Shown here piece after piece: positions 9,662 to 18,192 of a DNA stretch of 64,000 nucleotides. Made by a program: the position numbers and the translations under genes. The notes under the pieces are model-generated. The model made no database searches, was not told the origin of the DNA, and saw only the letters and a list, made by a program, of their open reading frames with translations. Each line of letters begins with the position of its first letter. The stretch's first letter is position 1. Source of the DNA: Rhizobiales bacterium 64-17 (lineage in GTDB: Bacteria > Pseudomonadota > Alphaproteobacteria > Rhizobiales > Xanthobacteraceae); assembly GCA_001899285.1 (NCBI GenBank), contig MKWA01000002.1:31994-95993 (forward strand). The letters are read 5' to 3'.

Positions 9662-11050
9662 TCAATGAACCGGCGCCGCGATGGCTGTTCGTGCGCGAGG
9701 CTCGATCGTCATTGGCAGCCCGCCGTCTGGCCGCAAGGTGAGGCGGCAGACTGGCTCGACCACATATCCCGGTCGCAGCCGAGCGCGGAAGTGCTGCGCC
9801 AGGGTCGCGATGCACAGGATCGTTTCGGTCAAGGCGAAGGATTGTCCGACACAGACGCGTGGGCCGATGCTGAACGGCACGAAGGCGTATTTCGACACCG
9901 GCTCTTTGCTGCCGGGGAGGAACCGCTCGGGAATGAAATGGTCAGGCTTGTCCCACAGCCGGCGATGCCTGTGGAGCAGCCATGGTACGACAAACACCAT
10001 GGAGCCTTTAGGAATGCGTACGCCGTTGAAGGTTTCCTCCTGCAAGACCTCGCGTGGCAGGATCGGAAGCGGCGGATAGAGGCGCAGTGTCTCCTCGACC
10101 ACGGCCTGTGTATAGGTGAGCTTGCGCAGATCCGCGAGCGTCGGCAGACGACCGCCGAGCACCCCATCCAGTTCAGCGTGCAGTCGCGCTTCGACTTCAG
10201 GGCACTGCGACAGCAAGAACCAGACCCAGGCCATGGTGTTGGCGGTGGTTTCATGTCCGGCGAGGAACAGCATGGCGGCTTCGTTGCGCAGCGTCACTTC
10301 GTCGAGCGGCTTTCCCTTGCTGTCGCGGGCGTCGAGCAGTCGACTGATCACAGAGGCTTCTTTGGTCGCGGGGCGTGACCGGTAATCGGCGATCATCGCA
10401 TCGAGCACGGTGTGGATGCGGCGCTGCGCGCGCCGGACTTTGGCGTTGCGGAAGCGTGGCACCCAGTCCGGCAGCCCGAGAAACGAAATCAGGTCGATCT
10501 GGCTGATCGCTTGCTGGTACTCGGTGAAGCTCTGGAACGTCTCGCCGGTATAGTCGCGCCCGAGCTGACGCCCGAAGGTGGCGCGGCAGATGATCTCAGC
10601 CGCGAGATGCGCCATCTCTTCGAGGACGTTGACCTCTCCGGACAGGTTGTCCCAGCGTCCGCGCAACTCGTCGGCGGTTTCGGCCATGACCTTGGCGAAC
10701 TCTTCGAGCCGCGACGCATGCAGGATTGGCGCGATGATCTGTCGACGTTGCCGCCACGTTTCGCCGTCACTGATGAACAAGCTGTCGCCTATCAGCGGCT
10801 CGAGCGCGTGGCGGGTTTGCGGCCCTTTGCGTTCGAAGCTCGCATTTTTGAGGTTGAACGCGAACTGCACGGATTCCGGGCTGTTGCAGAGGAAGGTGGT
10901 ACGTGTGAATATTCGTTCATGTGAAAACTCCAGGGTGAAGGCGCTTTCCTCCCAGATTGACACTGTGTTGGCACGGGCGAGTCGCAGGCGCGTCCAGGGC
11001 CAAGGTGGCTGCCGCAGCCGCGGGGGGTAGGGAGGAACGAAATCGCTCAC
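9662..11050 (-). CDS. Cytochrome P450
   Basis: A 462-residue P450 with all hallmark motifs: the I-helix oxygen-binding segment FLAGHETTAN, the ExxR pair in EETLRLYPP, and the heme-cysteine loop FSIGPRVCVGQ. There is no N-terminal membrane anchor, so it should be soluble and depend on ferredoxin/reductase partners, none of which lie nearby. The overall look (AGHETT, LRLYPPLPILPR) is of the CYP102/CYP4-like fatty-acid hydroxylase type, which fits hydroxylation of the acyl chain made by the neighbouring synthase (inference). It is the first gene of a two-gene minus-strand unit with the acyltransferase, and divergent from the capsule export gene at 11397. Confidence 0.88.
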   Translation of the reverse strand: MSDFVPPYPPRLRQPPWPWTRLRLARANTVSIWEESAFTLEFSHERIFTRTTFLCNSPESVQFAFNLKNASFERKGPQTRHALEPLIGDSLFISDGETWRQRRQIIAPILHASRLEEFAKVMAETADELRGRWDNLSGEVNVLEEMAHLAAEIICRATFGRQLGRDYTGETFQSFTEYQQAISQIDLISFLGLPDWVPRFRNAKVRRAQRRIHTVLDAMIADYRSRPATKEASVISRLLDARDSKGKPLDEVTLRNEAAMLFLAGHETTANTMAWVWFLLSQCPEVEARLHAELDGVLGGRLPTLADLRKLTYTQAVVEETLRLYPPLPILPREVLQEETFNGVRIPKGSMVFVVPWLLHRHRRLWDKPDHFIPERFLPGSKEPVSKYAFVPFSIGPRVCVGQSFALTETILCIATLAQHFRARLRPGYVVEPVCRLTLRPDGGLPMTIEPRARTAIAAPVH

Positions 11051-11396
11051 CGGGCGGTCCTGCTCTGAAGTTGCCGTTCGCGCTCGTGTTGGCGAGACGA
11101 TTCGACAACCGTTATACTTAGCTTAACCATGCGACCCTTGTTGTATCCGTCGCGAGTTATGATTGTTTAACCTTTTGATTTACAATGGGGAATTGCGATT
11201 CTAGTGTGTCCTGTCAGTATTTCTGGAGTATAAAATCACGGGTCGGATAGCTGTTGGGTTTATCCCAAGTAGTTTGGAAGCATATTTTTCCGACGGCTTC
11301 GATACTGCTGTGATGTACCTGCCACGATCGTTAGAATTTGCGGAAGCGGGCTTCTCGACAAGCGGGTTGTACGATACAGCTTAAAGATACGTCAGG
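11051..11396. promoter_or_regulatory. Divergent intergenic region, P450 / capsule export lipoprotein
   Basis: About 345 bases without a credible gene, noticeably more A+T-rich than both sides. It must hold the promoters of the minus-strand P450-acyltransferase pair and of the plus-strand kpsD-like gene. I see no clear consensus -35/-10 pair or operator palindrome that I would call. Confidence 0.4.
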
Positions 11397-12623
11397 TTGG
11401 TGGGAATCTTGCAGGCACGCGGCGCCTCTCAACGTCTGAGATCGAGTTCGGTCTGGCGCTCTGCGACCGGGTGGCTTGCCCTTTTGGGCGCTGCCGGACT
11501 GGCGGGCTGCACGGCCATGCCCTCAGCGGGGCCCACCGCAACCGAAATCGTGCAGAACGAAGCGCCGGCCAGCGCTCCGACCCTGACGGGCTATATGGTC
11601 GTCGATATCGACGGTCATGTGATCTCCGTGCTGAGCCGGCGGCCGAAGTCGTCGCTGTTCAGCATGTTCAAGACTGGTAAGAAGCCGCCGGATGTCCGCC
11701 TCGGCGTTGGCGATTCCATTAGCGTGACTATCTGGGAAGCGAGTGCCGGCGGCTTGTTCTCGACCGCGAGCGTCGACAAGACGACACCGGGGTCGCGCAC
11801 CGCGACGCTGCCTGTCCAGGAAATCGCGCAGGACGGCACCATTCAAATTCCCTATGCGGGTCGCTTGAAGGTCGCCGGCTTGCGTCCGGCGCAGGTTGAG
11901 GCGCTGATCGTCAAGGACCTGCAAGGCAAGGCTATCGAGCCGCAGGCGGTTGTCACGTTGGCGAAAACACGCAGCTCGACCGTGACCATCACCGGCGAAG
12001 TGACGAACGGCATGCTTGCGCCGGTCAGCGTGGTCGGTGACCGCGTGCTCGACGTGATCGCAACCGCCGGCGGCATCAAGGCTCCAGCCTATGAGACATT
12101 CGTGTCGCTGACGCGCGGCGAGACGACCGCGACCATCGCGTTCAATGCCATCCTCGCCGACGCCCGCGAGAACGTCTATGTGCGTCCGGGCGATGTGCTG
12201 ACGGTGATCAAGCAGCCGCAGCGGTTCACGGTGTTTGGTGGCACGGGTCGTAACGAACTAGTTCCGTTCGATGCGGCGGGCATTACGCTCGAAGAAGCAT
12301 TGGCGCGTGCAGGTGGTTTGCAAGATTTACGCGCCGATGCCAATGGTGTGTTCCTGCTGCGCTTCGAACCGGCGGCGATCGCAGCGCAACTCGAACCGTC
12401 CCGCAAGAATCAAATTGCAACGCCGGTCGTGCCGATCGTCTATCGGCTCGCGTTGCGCGATGCCAACTCCTACTTCCTAGCCCGCTCGTTCCAGATGCGC
12501 GACAAGGACATCATCTATGTCGCGAACGCGCCGATGACCGAAGTTCAGAAGGCTCTCAGTGTGATCGGTTCGGTGACGGCGCCGGTGGTTTCGGGTGCTG
12601 CCGTTTACAGCATCGCCAAATAG
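11397..12623 (+). CDS. Capsule/polysaccharide export outer-membrane lipoprotein (KpsD/Wza-like)
   Basis: A 408-residue polysaccharide export protein. It begins with a long signal sequence ending in a lipobox (GLAGCTAM, lipid-modified Cys38), followed by a Poly_export domain (about residues 95-185, starting at GVGDSISVTIWE) and SLBB-like ligand-binding repeats (about 190-370). Length is close to Wza. The family forms the outer-membrane channel that passes capsular polysaccharide from the ABC exporter. The start is TTG 11397 or GTG 11400; neither has a strong ribosome site. It precedes a KpsE-like gene on the same strand after 129 bases. It is probably the rkpU-type partner of the KpsMTE-like genes downstream. 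Confidence 0.86.
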   Translation: MVGILQARGASQRLRSSSVWRSATGWLALLGAAGLAGCTAMPSAGPTATEIVQNEAPASAPTLTGYMVVDIDGHVISVLSRRPKSSLFSMFKTGKKPPDVRLGVGDSISVTIWEASAGGLFSTASVDKTTPGSRTATLPVQEIAQDGTIQIPYAGRLKVAGLRPAQVEALIVKDLQGKAIEPQAVVTLAKTRSSTVTITGEVTNGMLAPVSVVGDRVLDVIATAGGIKAPAYETFVSLTRGETTATIAFNAILADARENVYVRPGDVLTVIKQPQRFTVFGGTGRNELVPFDAAGITLEEALARAGGLQDLRADANGVFLLRFEPAAIAAQLEPSRKNQIATPVVPIVYRLALRDANSYFLARSFQMRDKDIIYVANAPMTEVQKALSVIGSVTAPVVSGAAVYSIAK

Positions 12624-12752
12624 GCTCGCGCAACGGCGGGAGACAGCCGCCATGATCTGTCCGAAGTGTTCGATCATGTGGTGTGATCCGCGTGTGGGCT
12701 TACCCGTCCGCGGTAGGGGCGATCGCCTCGATTCTGCGCGTGAGATCTGCTG

Positions 12753-13979
12753 ATGCTCGACATGCCAGGACCATTACGGGTCGTATCGGACGGCGAAACC
12801 AGGACTGCCGCCCGTGCCGGACGTATAGTTGGTGCGTTGGCGGGGCGGCGAACGATTGCTCAAACCGTTGAGCGTCTTGGTGTTTTGCGGCTGTCGTTTC
12901 TGTTGTGCGTGATCGTTCCGACACTGATTGCCGGGCTTTATTTGTCGGTCATGGCTTCGGACCAATATGTCTCCGAGGCGCGGTTTTCCGTTCGGCGGGG
13001 GACCGAAACCAAAATGCCGCCGATGTTGAGCGGCTTGTCGTTCCTGACATCGTTGACCACCAGCGGCGCGTCGACGATGCAGGACGCGTTCATCGTCACC
13101 GATTATGTCCGCAGCCGCACTATCATCGAGGATCTTGGCGGCAAGGACGTGATTGCGAAAATCTACGCGCATCCGGACGCGGACTGGTTCTCCCGGATGC
13201 GGTCGGATCTGCCGCTGGAGAAAGTCTGGAAATACTGGAAGCGCAAGGTCACGGCGACGATCGATACGCAATCCGGCATTGTGACGCTCGAGATCGCAAC
13301 CTTTTCACCGCAGGAAGCATTCGATCTTGCCCGCCGCATCGTTGAAAAAAGCGAGAAACTCGTCAACGAGATTTCCGAGCGCAGCCGCAACGATGCCCTT
13401 GAGCGCGCACGCGGGGAAGTGACGCTTGCTCAAGAGCGTGTGCGCAAGGCGCGCGAGGAATTGTTGCAGTTCCGCAATGCGAACAGCTCTATCGATCCTG
13501 TTGCCAGTGCGACGTCACTCAGCGAGACGGTCGCGACGCTGATGCGCGAGCGGATAAAGCTCGATAACGACCGGGCAAGCCTGCTCGGCGTTGTGGCTGC
13601 GGAATCGCCTATTCGCAGGCAGCTCGACGCGCGCATTGCCAATATCGACAAGCAGATTGCCGCGCTGCGAGACCAGATGACGAAAGAAGGGCAGGACACG
13701 GCGATTTCGGGTCAGATCGCCGGTTATGAAAACCTGCAACTGGAATCGCAATTCGCCGAAAAGCTGTACGAAGTGGCGCAAAGCGCGTTCGAACAGGCGC
13801 GGACCGAACAGGATAAAAAGCAGCTTTACCTCGCGACCATCGTGAAACCCGCATTGCCCGAACTGCCGCTTTATCCTCGTATCGGCCTCGGCATGTTTGT
13901 GGTGATGGCTGTATGCTTTGTCCTGTGGAGCATGATGGCACTGCTGATAGCCGCTGTCCGCGATCACATGGGACATTGA
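12753..13979 (+). CDS. Capsule export inner-membrane/periplasmic protein, KpsE/RkpR-like (copy 1)
   Basis: A 408-residue polysaccharide co-polymerase-type protein. It has a cytoplasmic N-terminal tail, a first membrane helix (about residues 48-70, LLCVIVPTLIAGLYLSVM), a periplasmic part starting with SDQYVSEARFSVRRG, a long coiled coil (about residues 210-350), and a second membrane helix at the C-terminus (about 375-398). This is the layout of KpsE, which bridges the ABC transporter and the outer-membrane channel. A second homologue lies at 16666-17940 in the same locus. The start ATG follows a stretch without a clear ribosome site. Confidence 0.84.
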   Translation: MLDMPGPLRVVSDGETRTAARAGRIVGALAGRRTIAQTVERLGVLRLSFLLCVIVPTLIAGLYLSVMASDQYVSEARFSVRRGTETKMPPMLSGLSFLTSLTTSGASTMQDAFIVTDYVRSRTIIEDLGGKDVIAKIYAHPDADWFSRMRSDLPLEKVWKYWKRKVTATIDTQSGIVTLEIATFSPQEAFDLARRIVEKSEKLVNEISERSRNDALERARGEVTLAQERVRKAREELLQFRNANSSIDPVASATSLSETVATLMRERIKLDNDRASLLGVVAAESPIRRQLDARIANIDKQIAALRDQMTKEGQDTAISGQIAGYENLQLESQFAEKLYEVAQSAFEQARTEQDKKQLYLATIVKPALPELPLYPRIGLGMFVVMAVCFVLWSMMALLIAAVRDHMGH

Positions 13980-13988
13980 GAGGACGTA

Positions 13989-15035
13989 TCAGGGGTGTGA
14001 CAGGCCCCGAAGAATGGCGTCGCTGGCTCTGGCGTAGAGCTCTGCGTCGAACGCCAGCAATCGGCGCACCGGATCGAGCTTGCGCAACTCAGCCGCCATC
14101 CGCGAGACGAATGAGACCTCATTCAGCTGCGCTTCGCCAAGGCCGTCGATGCCCATAAGCTCGGCGAGCGTCGGGCGGAACTCCTCGAAATGACTGAACA
14201 GACCAACGGCATTCATGCCGGCGAGATAATCCAGCGCGATCGGGATATGCTTTGCGGACGGGGTTTCGTCGAGCTCGCAGGCGAGAGTGCGGATCATTGG
14301 GTTAAACAAAGCGTCTTGTTGGCTTTCGGTGAGTTTTCCGAATGTCGCGGCGATCGTGCCCGGCTCGTTGAAGTCGCAATGGCGGGCGACGCCGGCGAGA
14401 GGTTCAAGCCCGGTGAGATACTTGCCAGTAAAACTCGGGCTTTTGTCACTTGCAGCATAACGGACGAACAGCATCCGTTCCGCCAGTTCGTCGAATGGAT
14501 CGCGCAGCAGAGCGGCGGAGTTGAATCCGCGATCTTTGAGCAGGCCTCGGTAGCGGAAGTAACGCGGACGCCCCGCGACGAAGATCGAGTTGCCGAACTG
14601 GTTGTTGATGATGCTGAACAGCGTGTCGAATGAGTGCTGTTCGATCGCCGAATAGCTCAATGCGAAATGCCGGGAGAGAGCGGATTCAACCTGCATCTGC
14701 GGCATCGCATGGAACGTGTATAGGAACAGCTTGCGTGGCAGGTGATGCTGCGGACGAAAGCGACGGAAAATCGGAATTTGCGTCGCGGCATCGCGGATTT
14801 CGACCTCATCGGCAGTGCCGAGGCCCGGCAGAATCGAATCGTCGATCAGGAAGCCGGCCATGCCGGTCGCGTGCAGGCCGAGGTCCTTCAAATCGGTCCG
14901 CAGCACATTGGCCTCAAGCTTGCGCTCGTCATGCCCCGGTACGCTGATCACGATCGCTGGCGTCAGGGCTGGATTGTCCGGCACAAGCCAGCCCGCAATC
15001 GTTGCGCCTGCATCTTGGTCGATATGAAATTGCAT
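13989..15035 (-). CDS. Uncharacterised capsule-locus protein (348 aa)
   Basis: I do not recognise this protein. It is 348 residues, soluble, without signal peptide or membrane helices. It begins with a beta-rich stretch (about residues 1-95, AGWLVPDNPAL...), then a segment reading FLYTFHAMPQMQVESALS, and later FNSAALLRDPFDELAERML, which loosely resembles the RDPxxR phosphate-binding part of sulfotransferases; no clear PAPS P-loop is seen. The gene sits in opposite orientation between kpsE-like and kpsM-like genes, ends nine bases from the kpsE-like stop, and its start faces the kpsM promoter region. Position suggests a role in making or modifying the capsule; the function is unknown. Confidence 0.7.
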   Translation of the reverse strand: MQFHIDQDAGATIAGWLVPDNPALTPAIVISVPGHDERKLEANVLRTDLKDLGLHATGMAGFLIDDSILPGLGTADEVEIRDAATQIPIFRRFRPQHHLPRKLFLYTFHAMPQMQVESALSRHFALSYSAIEQHSFDTLFSIINNQFGNSIFVAGRPRYFRYRGLLKDRGFNSAALLRDPFDELAERMLFVRYAASDKSPSFTGKYLTGLEPLAGVARHCDFNEPGTIAATFGKLTESQQDALFNPMIRTLACELDETPSAKHIPIALDYLAGMNAVGLFSHFEEFRPTLAELMGIDGLGEAQLNEVSFVSRMAAELRKLDPVRRLLAFDAELYARASDAILRGLSHP

Positions 15036-15197
15036 TCTTGGCAGCCGGTCCGCAGCAGGGTTTCTGGCGAGCTTAACCGTTGAAATTTAATGTATTTTTG
15101 GCAGTTTTTGCTATAGTCAAGCGGTGTCGTATTGATCCCCACTCTGCCGCCACTGGCGGGTCCTTGAACGTTCGGCGACGAGGCGAGCGGCCTTCCG
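15036..15197. promoter_or_regulatory. Divergent promoter region for kpsM operon and the 13989-15035 gene
   Basis: A 162-base gap, A+T-rich around 15075-15120, between two divergently read genes. Promoters for both are expected here; no specific motif is called. Confidence 0.35.
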
Positions 15198-16016
15198 ATG
15201 ACCGAGACCCTTCTCAACTATCGCGATTCGGGGACGCTGGGCCACGCGAGCCCGCTAAGGGTTCAGGTCCGAGTGATTGGTGCGCTCATATTGCGCGACA
15301 TGCGTACGCGCTTTGGCCGTAAAATCACCGGCTGGATTATCATGGTGATGTGGCCACTGTCGCATCTGCTGTTTCTGATGATCGGCTATTTGATCGCACA
15401 TCGGATCGCGCCTGTCGGCACCAATGTGACGGTGTTTATTGGCACCGGCGTGCTGCCTTATATCCTCTGCTTATATCCAGCACGCATGATCATGCTGTGT
15501 CTGGTGCAGAACCAGCCTCTGCTGTTGTTCCCGCCGGTTACCGCGGTCGATGTGATTATCGCGCGTTCGATCCTGGAGATCGTCAACGCTTTCTGGGTCG
15601 TGGCATTGTTCTGCCTGACGCTATTCGTGCTAGATATTGATTTTCTGCCGATGCGATATGGCGATGCGATCCTGGCGATCCTGGCCACGATCTATCTCGG
15701 TTTTGCTATCGGCTTCATCTCGGCGATCTTGTTGAAGCTCGTGCGTGCCTGGCTTCCGATTCAGATCGTATTACTGATCCTCGCTTATATCGTGTCCGGC
15801 GCGATTGTGCCAATTACCAGCGTGCCCGAACAAATCCGGCAATGGCTTTGGTTCAATCCGCTAGTGCATAGCGTAGAATGGCTGCGTGGGGCCTACTACG
15901 ATGCGTATGGCGAAGGTGTTCTGAGCCGTGGCTATCTGATTGGCTACGCCACGATGCTGATATTCATCGGTCTGGTCATGGAACGTGCTATTCGTGGGCG
16001 TTTGCTTGAATCATGA
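15198..16016 (+). CDS. kpsM: ABC-2 type capsule export permease (KpsM/RkpT-like)
   Basis: A 272-residue integral membrane protein with about six helices of the ABC-2 permease family. The N-terminal amphipathic stretch RVIGALILRDMRTRFGR is typical of KpsM-type polysaccharide exporters. It forms the inner-membrane pore for capsule export with the ATPase encoded next; the two genes overlap by four bases (ATGA). The kpsM-kpsT-kpsE order is the standard group 2 capsule export arrangement, matching rkpT-rkpS-rkpR of rhizobia. Confidence 0.88.
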   Translation: MTETLLNYRDSGTLGHASPLRVQVRVIGALILRDMRTRFGRKITGWIIMVMWPLSHLLFLMIGYLIAHRIAPVGTNVTVFIGTGVLPYILCLYPARMIMLCLVQNQPLLLFPPVTAVDVIIARSILEIVNAFWVVALFCLTLFVLDIDFLPMRYGDAILAILATIYLGFAIGFISAILLKLVRAWLPIQIVLLILAYIVSGAIVPITSVPEQIRQWLWFNPLVHSVEWLRGAYYDAYGEGVLSRGYLIGYATMLIFIGLVMERAIRGRLLES

Positions 16017-16666
16017 TCAAGCTCGACAACGTCTATAAGTTCTACAAGATCGAGCGGCACCGTAAGGTCGTGCTCAACGACGTGTCGATCAATTTTGAAC
16101 CTGGTGTCAATTATGCTGTGCTTGGGATCAATGGCGCTGGTAAGTCGACACTTGTTCGTCTGTTGGCCGGTGCCGAACTGCCGAACCGTGGTCGCATTCG
16201 CCGCTCAGTGCGGGTGTCATGGCCGCTTGGTTTTTCGGGAGGTCTTCATTTCAGTATGACCGGTCGCGAAAATGCGCAATTCGTTGCCCGCATCTATGGC
16301 GAGGACGTCCGTAAGGTCGTCAACTTTGTCGAGGATTTTGCCGAGATCGGCCATTACATCGATGCGCCGGTGAAAACCTATTCTTCAGGCATGTTGGCGC
16401 GTGTGGCGTTTGGTTTGTCGATGGCAATCCAATTTGAATGCTACCTAATCGATGAGGTGATGGCGGTGGGGGACGCACGATTCCAGGCGCGCTGTAATGC
16501 GGTTTTCAAAAGCCGTAAAGAGAATGCCGATATCATCCTCGTGTCGCACGATATGGGCTCGGTGCTGGAATATTGCGATCGCGGAATTGTGCTATCTCAC
16601 GGCCGCCTGCAGCAGTTCAACCGGGTCGATGAGGCCATCGAGGTCTACAAGAAGCTGAACATGTGA
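16013..16666 (+). CDS. kpsT: Capsule export ABC transporter ATPase (KpsT/RkpS-like)
   Basis: A 217-residue ATPase with Walker A GINGAGKSTLV, a signature-like motif YSSGMLARVAF, Walker B YLIDEVMAVGD and an H-loop (SHDMG). The motifs are those of the KpsT/Wzt branch, here without the C-terminal carbohydrate-binding domain found in Wzt proteins, so export is probably of the KpsMT type. It overlaps kpsM by four bases and the following kpsE-like gene by one base. Confidence 0.9.
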   Translation: MIKLDNVYKFYKIERHRKVVLNDVSINFEPGVNYAVLGINGAGKSTLVRLLAGAELPNRGRIRRSVRVSWPLGFSGGLHFSMTGRENAQFVARIYGEDVRKVVNFVEDFAEIGHYIDAPVKTYSSGMLARVAFGLSMAIQFECYLIDEVMAVGDARFQARCNAVFKSRKENADIILVSHDMGSVLEYCDRGIVLSHGRLQQFNRVDEAIEVYKKLNM

Positions 16667-17940
16667 TGCCGACACGCGACCATAATGACATGCTGGCCGA
16701 AGGGGCGGTGATCGATGTTCAGCCGGGTACAAATGGCCGGGCCAGCCTCGTCTCGCAGTCTTTGCGCGAGGCGGCGCGCGAAGCTCGGGCACCGCGCGCG
16801 CGCTGGATGCCATTCCGGTACGTGCACATGCCGATGCGGCGAAACTTCGCATTCTGGCTGGTTGCGAGCTTTATCGCGGTGGTCGTGCTTCCCGTATTCG
16901 GTTCCGGCCTCTATCTCGCGCTGCTTTCTTCTAACCAATATGCATCGGAGGTGCGGTTCGCGGTGCGGGGCGGAGAGCGCAGCCCCTTCGATGCGTTGAG
17001 CGGCGTGCTCGGCGCCGCCGGCAGCGAGTATTTCCAGGATGCGCTGATTGTCACGACTTATCTGCGCGGGCGGCAAGCGATCGATGACATCAACAAGATC
17101 GTCGATCTGCGCCAGGCATTCTCGCGGCCGGAAGCGGATTTTCTCTCGCGCTTCGATCCCAAGGATTCGATCGAGGAGTTGGTGTGGTACTGGCGCTGGC
17201 GCACCGATATCAGCATCGATTCATTGTCGGGCGTCATCACTGTGGTCGTGCGTGCGTTTACGCCGCAAGATTCGCTCGATATTGCCAATCAAGTGATCGC
17301 CGTTAGCGAGAAACTGGTCAACGATCTGTCCGAGCGATCGCGGCGCGATGCATTGCGCCAGGCGCAGGTGGAATTAGCACGCGCTGAGGCCGGTTTACAG
17401 GAAAAGATCAGCGCAATGCGCAATCTCCGCAACAGCGAAGGAGTGCTTGACGCCGACAAGGCTGCGGAAGCGATGATCAAGATGCTCGCGGAGATGCGGC
17501 TTGAGCGGTTGCGGCTGGAGCAGGAATATGCGGTGCAGGTGCGCACGGTAGCGCCGGAGACGCCGCATCTGCGCGTTCTGGCGGCGCGTATTGCCAGCAT
17601 GAAGGAGCAGATCGAGCGGCTAGAAGCACAGATGACGCGCGGCGGCGTGCAGAATGCACCGGCGCTGGCCGATGCGATGGGGCAGTTTGATCAGCAGAAG
17701 CTGGAGCGCGATATCGCGCAGAAGCAATATATTGCCGCGGCGAGCGCGTTCGAGCGGGCGCGTGTGCAACTCGAAACCCAGCAGCTTTATCTTGCAACCT
17801 TTCTCAAGCCGGTGCTGGCGCAGGAAGCGCTTTACCCCAAGCGCTGGTGGATCTGGTCGATCATCCTGCTCGGTGGACTGGCTCTGTGGGCTGCGGGTGT
17901 CGGAGTTGCGGTATTGGTGCGGAATTATGGGATGGTATGA
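16666..17940 (+). CDS. kpsE: Capsule export protein, KpsE/RkpR-like (copy 2)
   Basis: A 424-residue homologue of the protein at 12753-13979 with the same plan: a first membrane helix (about residues 60-85, FWLVASFIAVVVLPVFGSG), periplasmic SSNQYASEVRFAVRGGE, a long coiled coil, and a C-terminal membrane helix. ATG 16666 shares its A with the kpsT stop (TGATG); a GTG three bases earlier is also possible. Being co-translated with kpsM and kpsT, this copy is the more likely dedicated partner of the exporter. Confidence 0.86.
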   Translation: MPTRDHNDMLAEGAVIDVQPGTNGRASLVSQSLREAAREARAPRARWMPFRYVHMPMRRNFAFWLVASFIAVVVLPVFGSGLYLALLSSNQYASEVRFAVRGGERSPFDALSGVLGAAGSEYFQDALIVTTYLRGRQAIDDINKIVDLRQAFSRPEADFLSRFDPKDSIEELVWYWRWRTDISIDSLSGVITVVVRAFTPQDSLDIANQVIAVSEKLVNDLSERSRRDALRQAQVELARAEAGLQEKISAMRNLRNSEGVLDADKAAEAMIKMLAEMRLERLRLEQEYAVQVRTVAPETPHLRVLAARIASMKEQIERLEAQMTRGGVQNAPALADAMGQFDQQKLERDIAQKQYIAAASAFERARVQLETQQLYLATFLKPVLAQEALYPKRWWIWSIILLGGLALWAAGVGVAVLVRNYGMV

Positions 17941-17967
17941 GCTATCTTGCGATAGAGGGCTTTATAC

Positions 17968-18192
17968 GTGAACACGCTAAAGCTTGGCTGGAAAATCCTT
18001 GAGGTTTTTAAAAGTGGCGCGCGGGAGGTCTGGCTTGTCGCCGAGACGGACCCCGGAAAAGCGATGAAGCTAATTCACGATCAAGTGCACGAAAAAACGA
18101 TACTGGAAATTCTTGAAGCGGTCTCCGAGAAAGAGCTCGACAGGCAGAATATGAGCAGGGGATCTCTCAGAAAAATTTCTACCAATACATGA
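17968..18192 (+). CDS. Small hypothetical protein (74 aa)
   Basis: Starts with GTG shortly after the kpsE-like stop and overlaps the convergent methyltransferase gene by 14 bases at the 3' ends. The product is charged and amphipathic (GWKILEVFKSGAREVWLVAE), with no membrane helix or motif I recognise. It is A+T-richer than the kps genes. It could be a real small gene of the capsule operon or chance coding. Confidence 0.4.
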   Translation: MNTLKLGWKILEVFKSGAREVWLVAETDPGKAMKLIHDQVHEKTILEILEAVSEKELDRQNMSRGSLRKISTNT

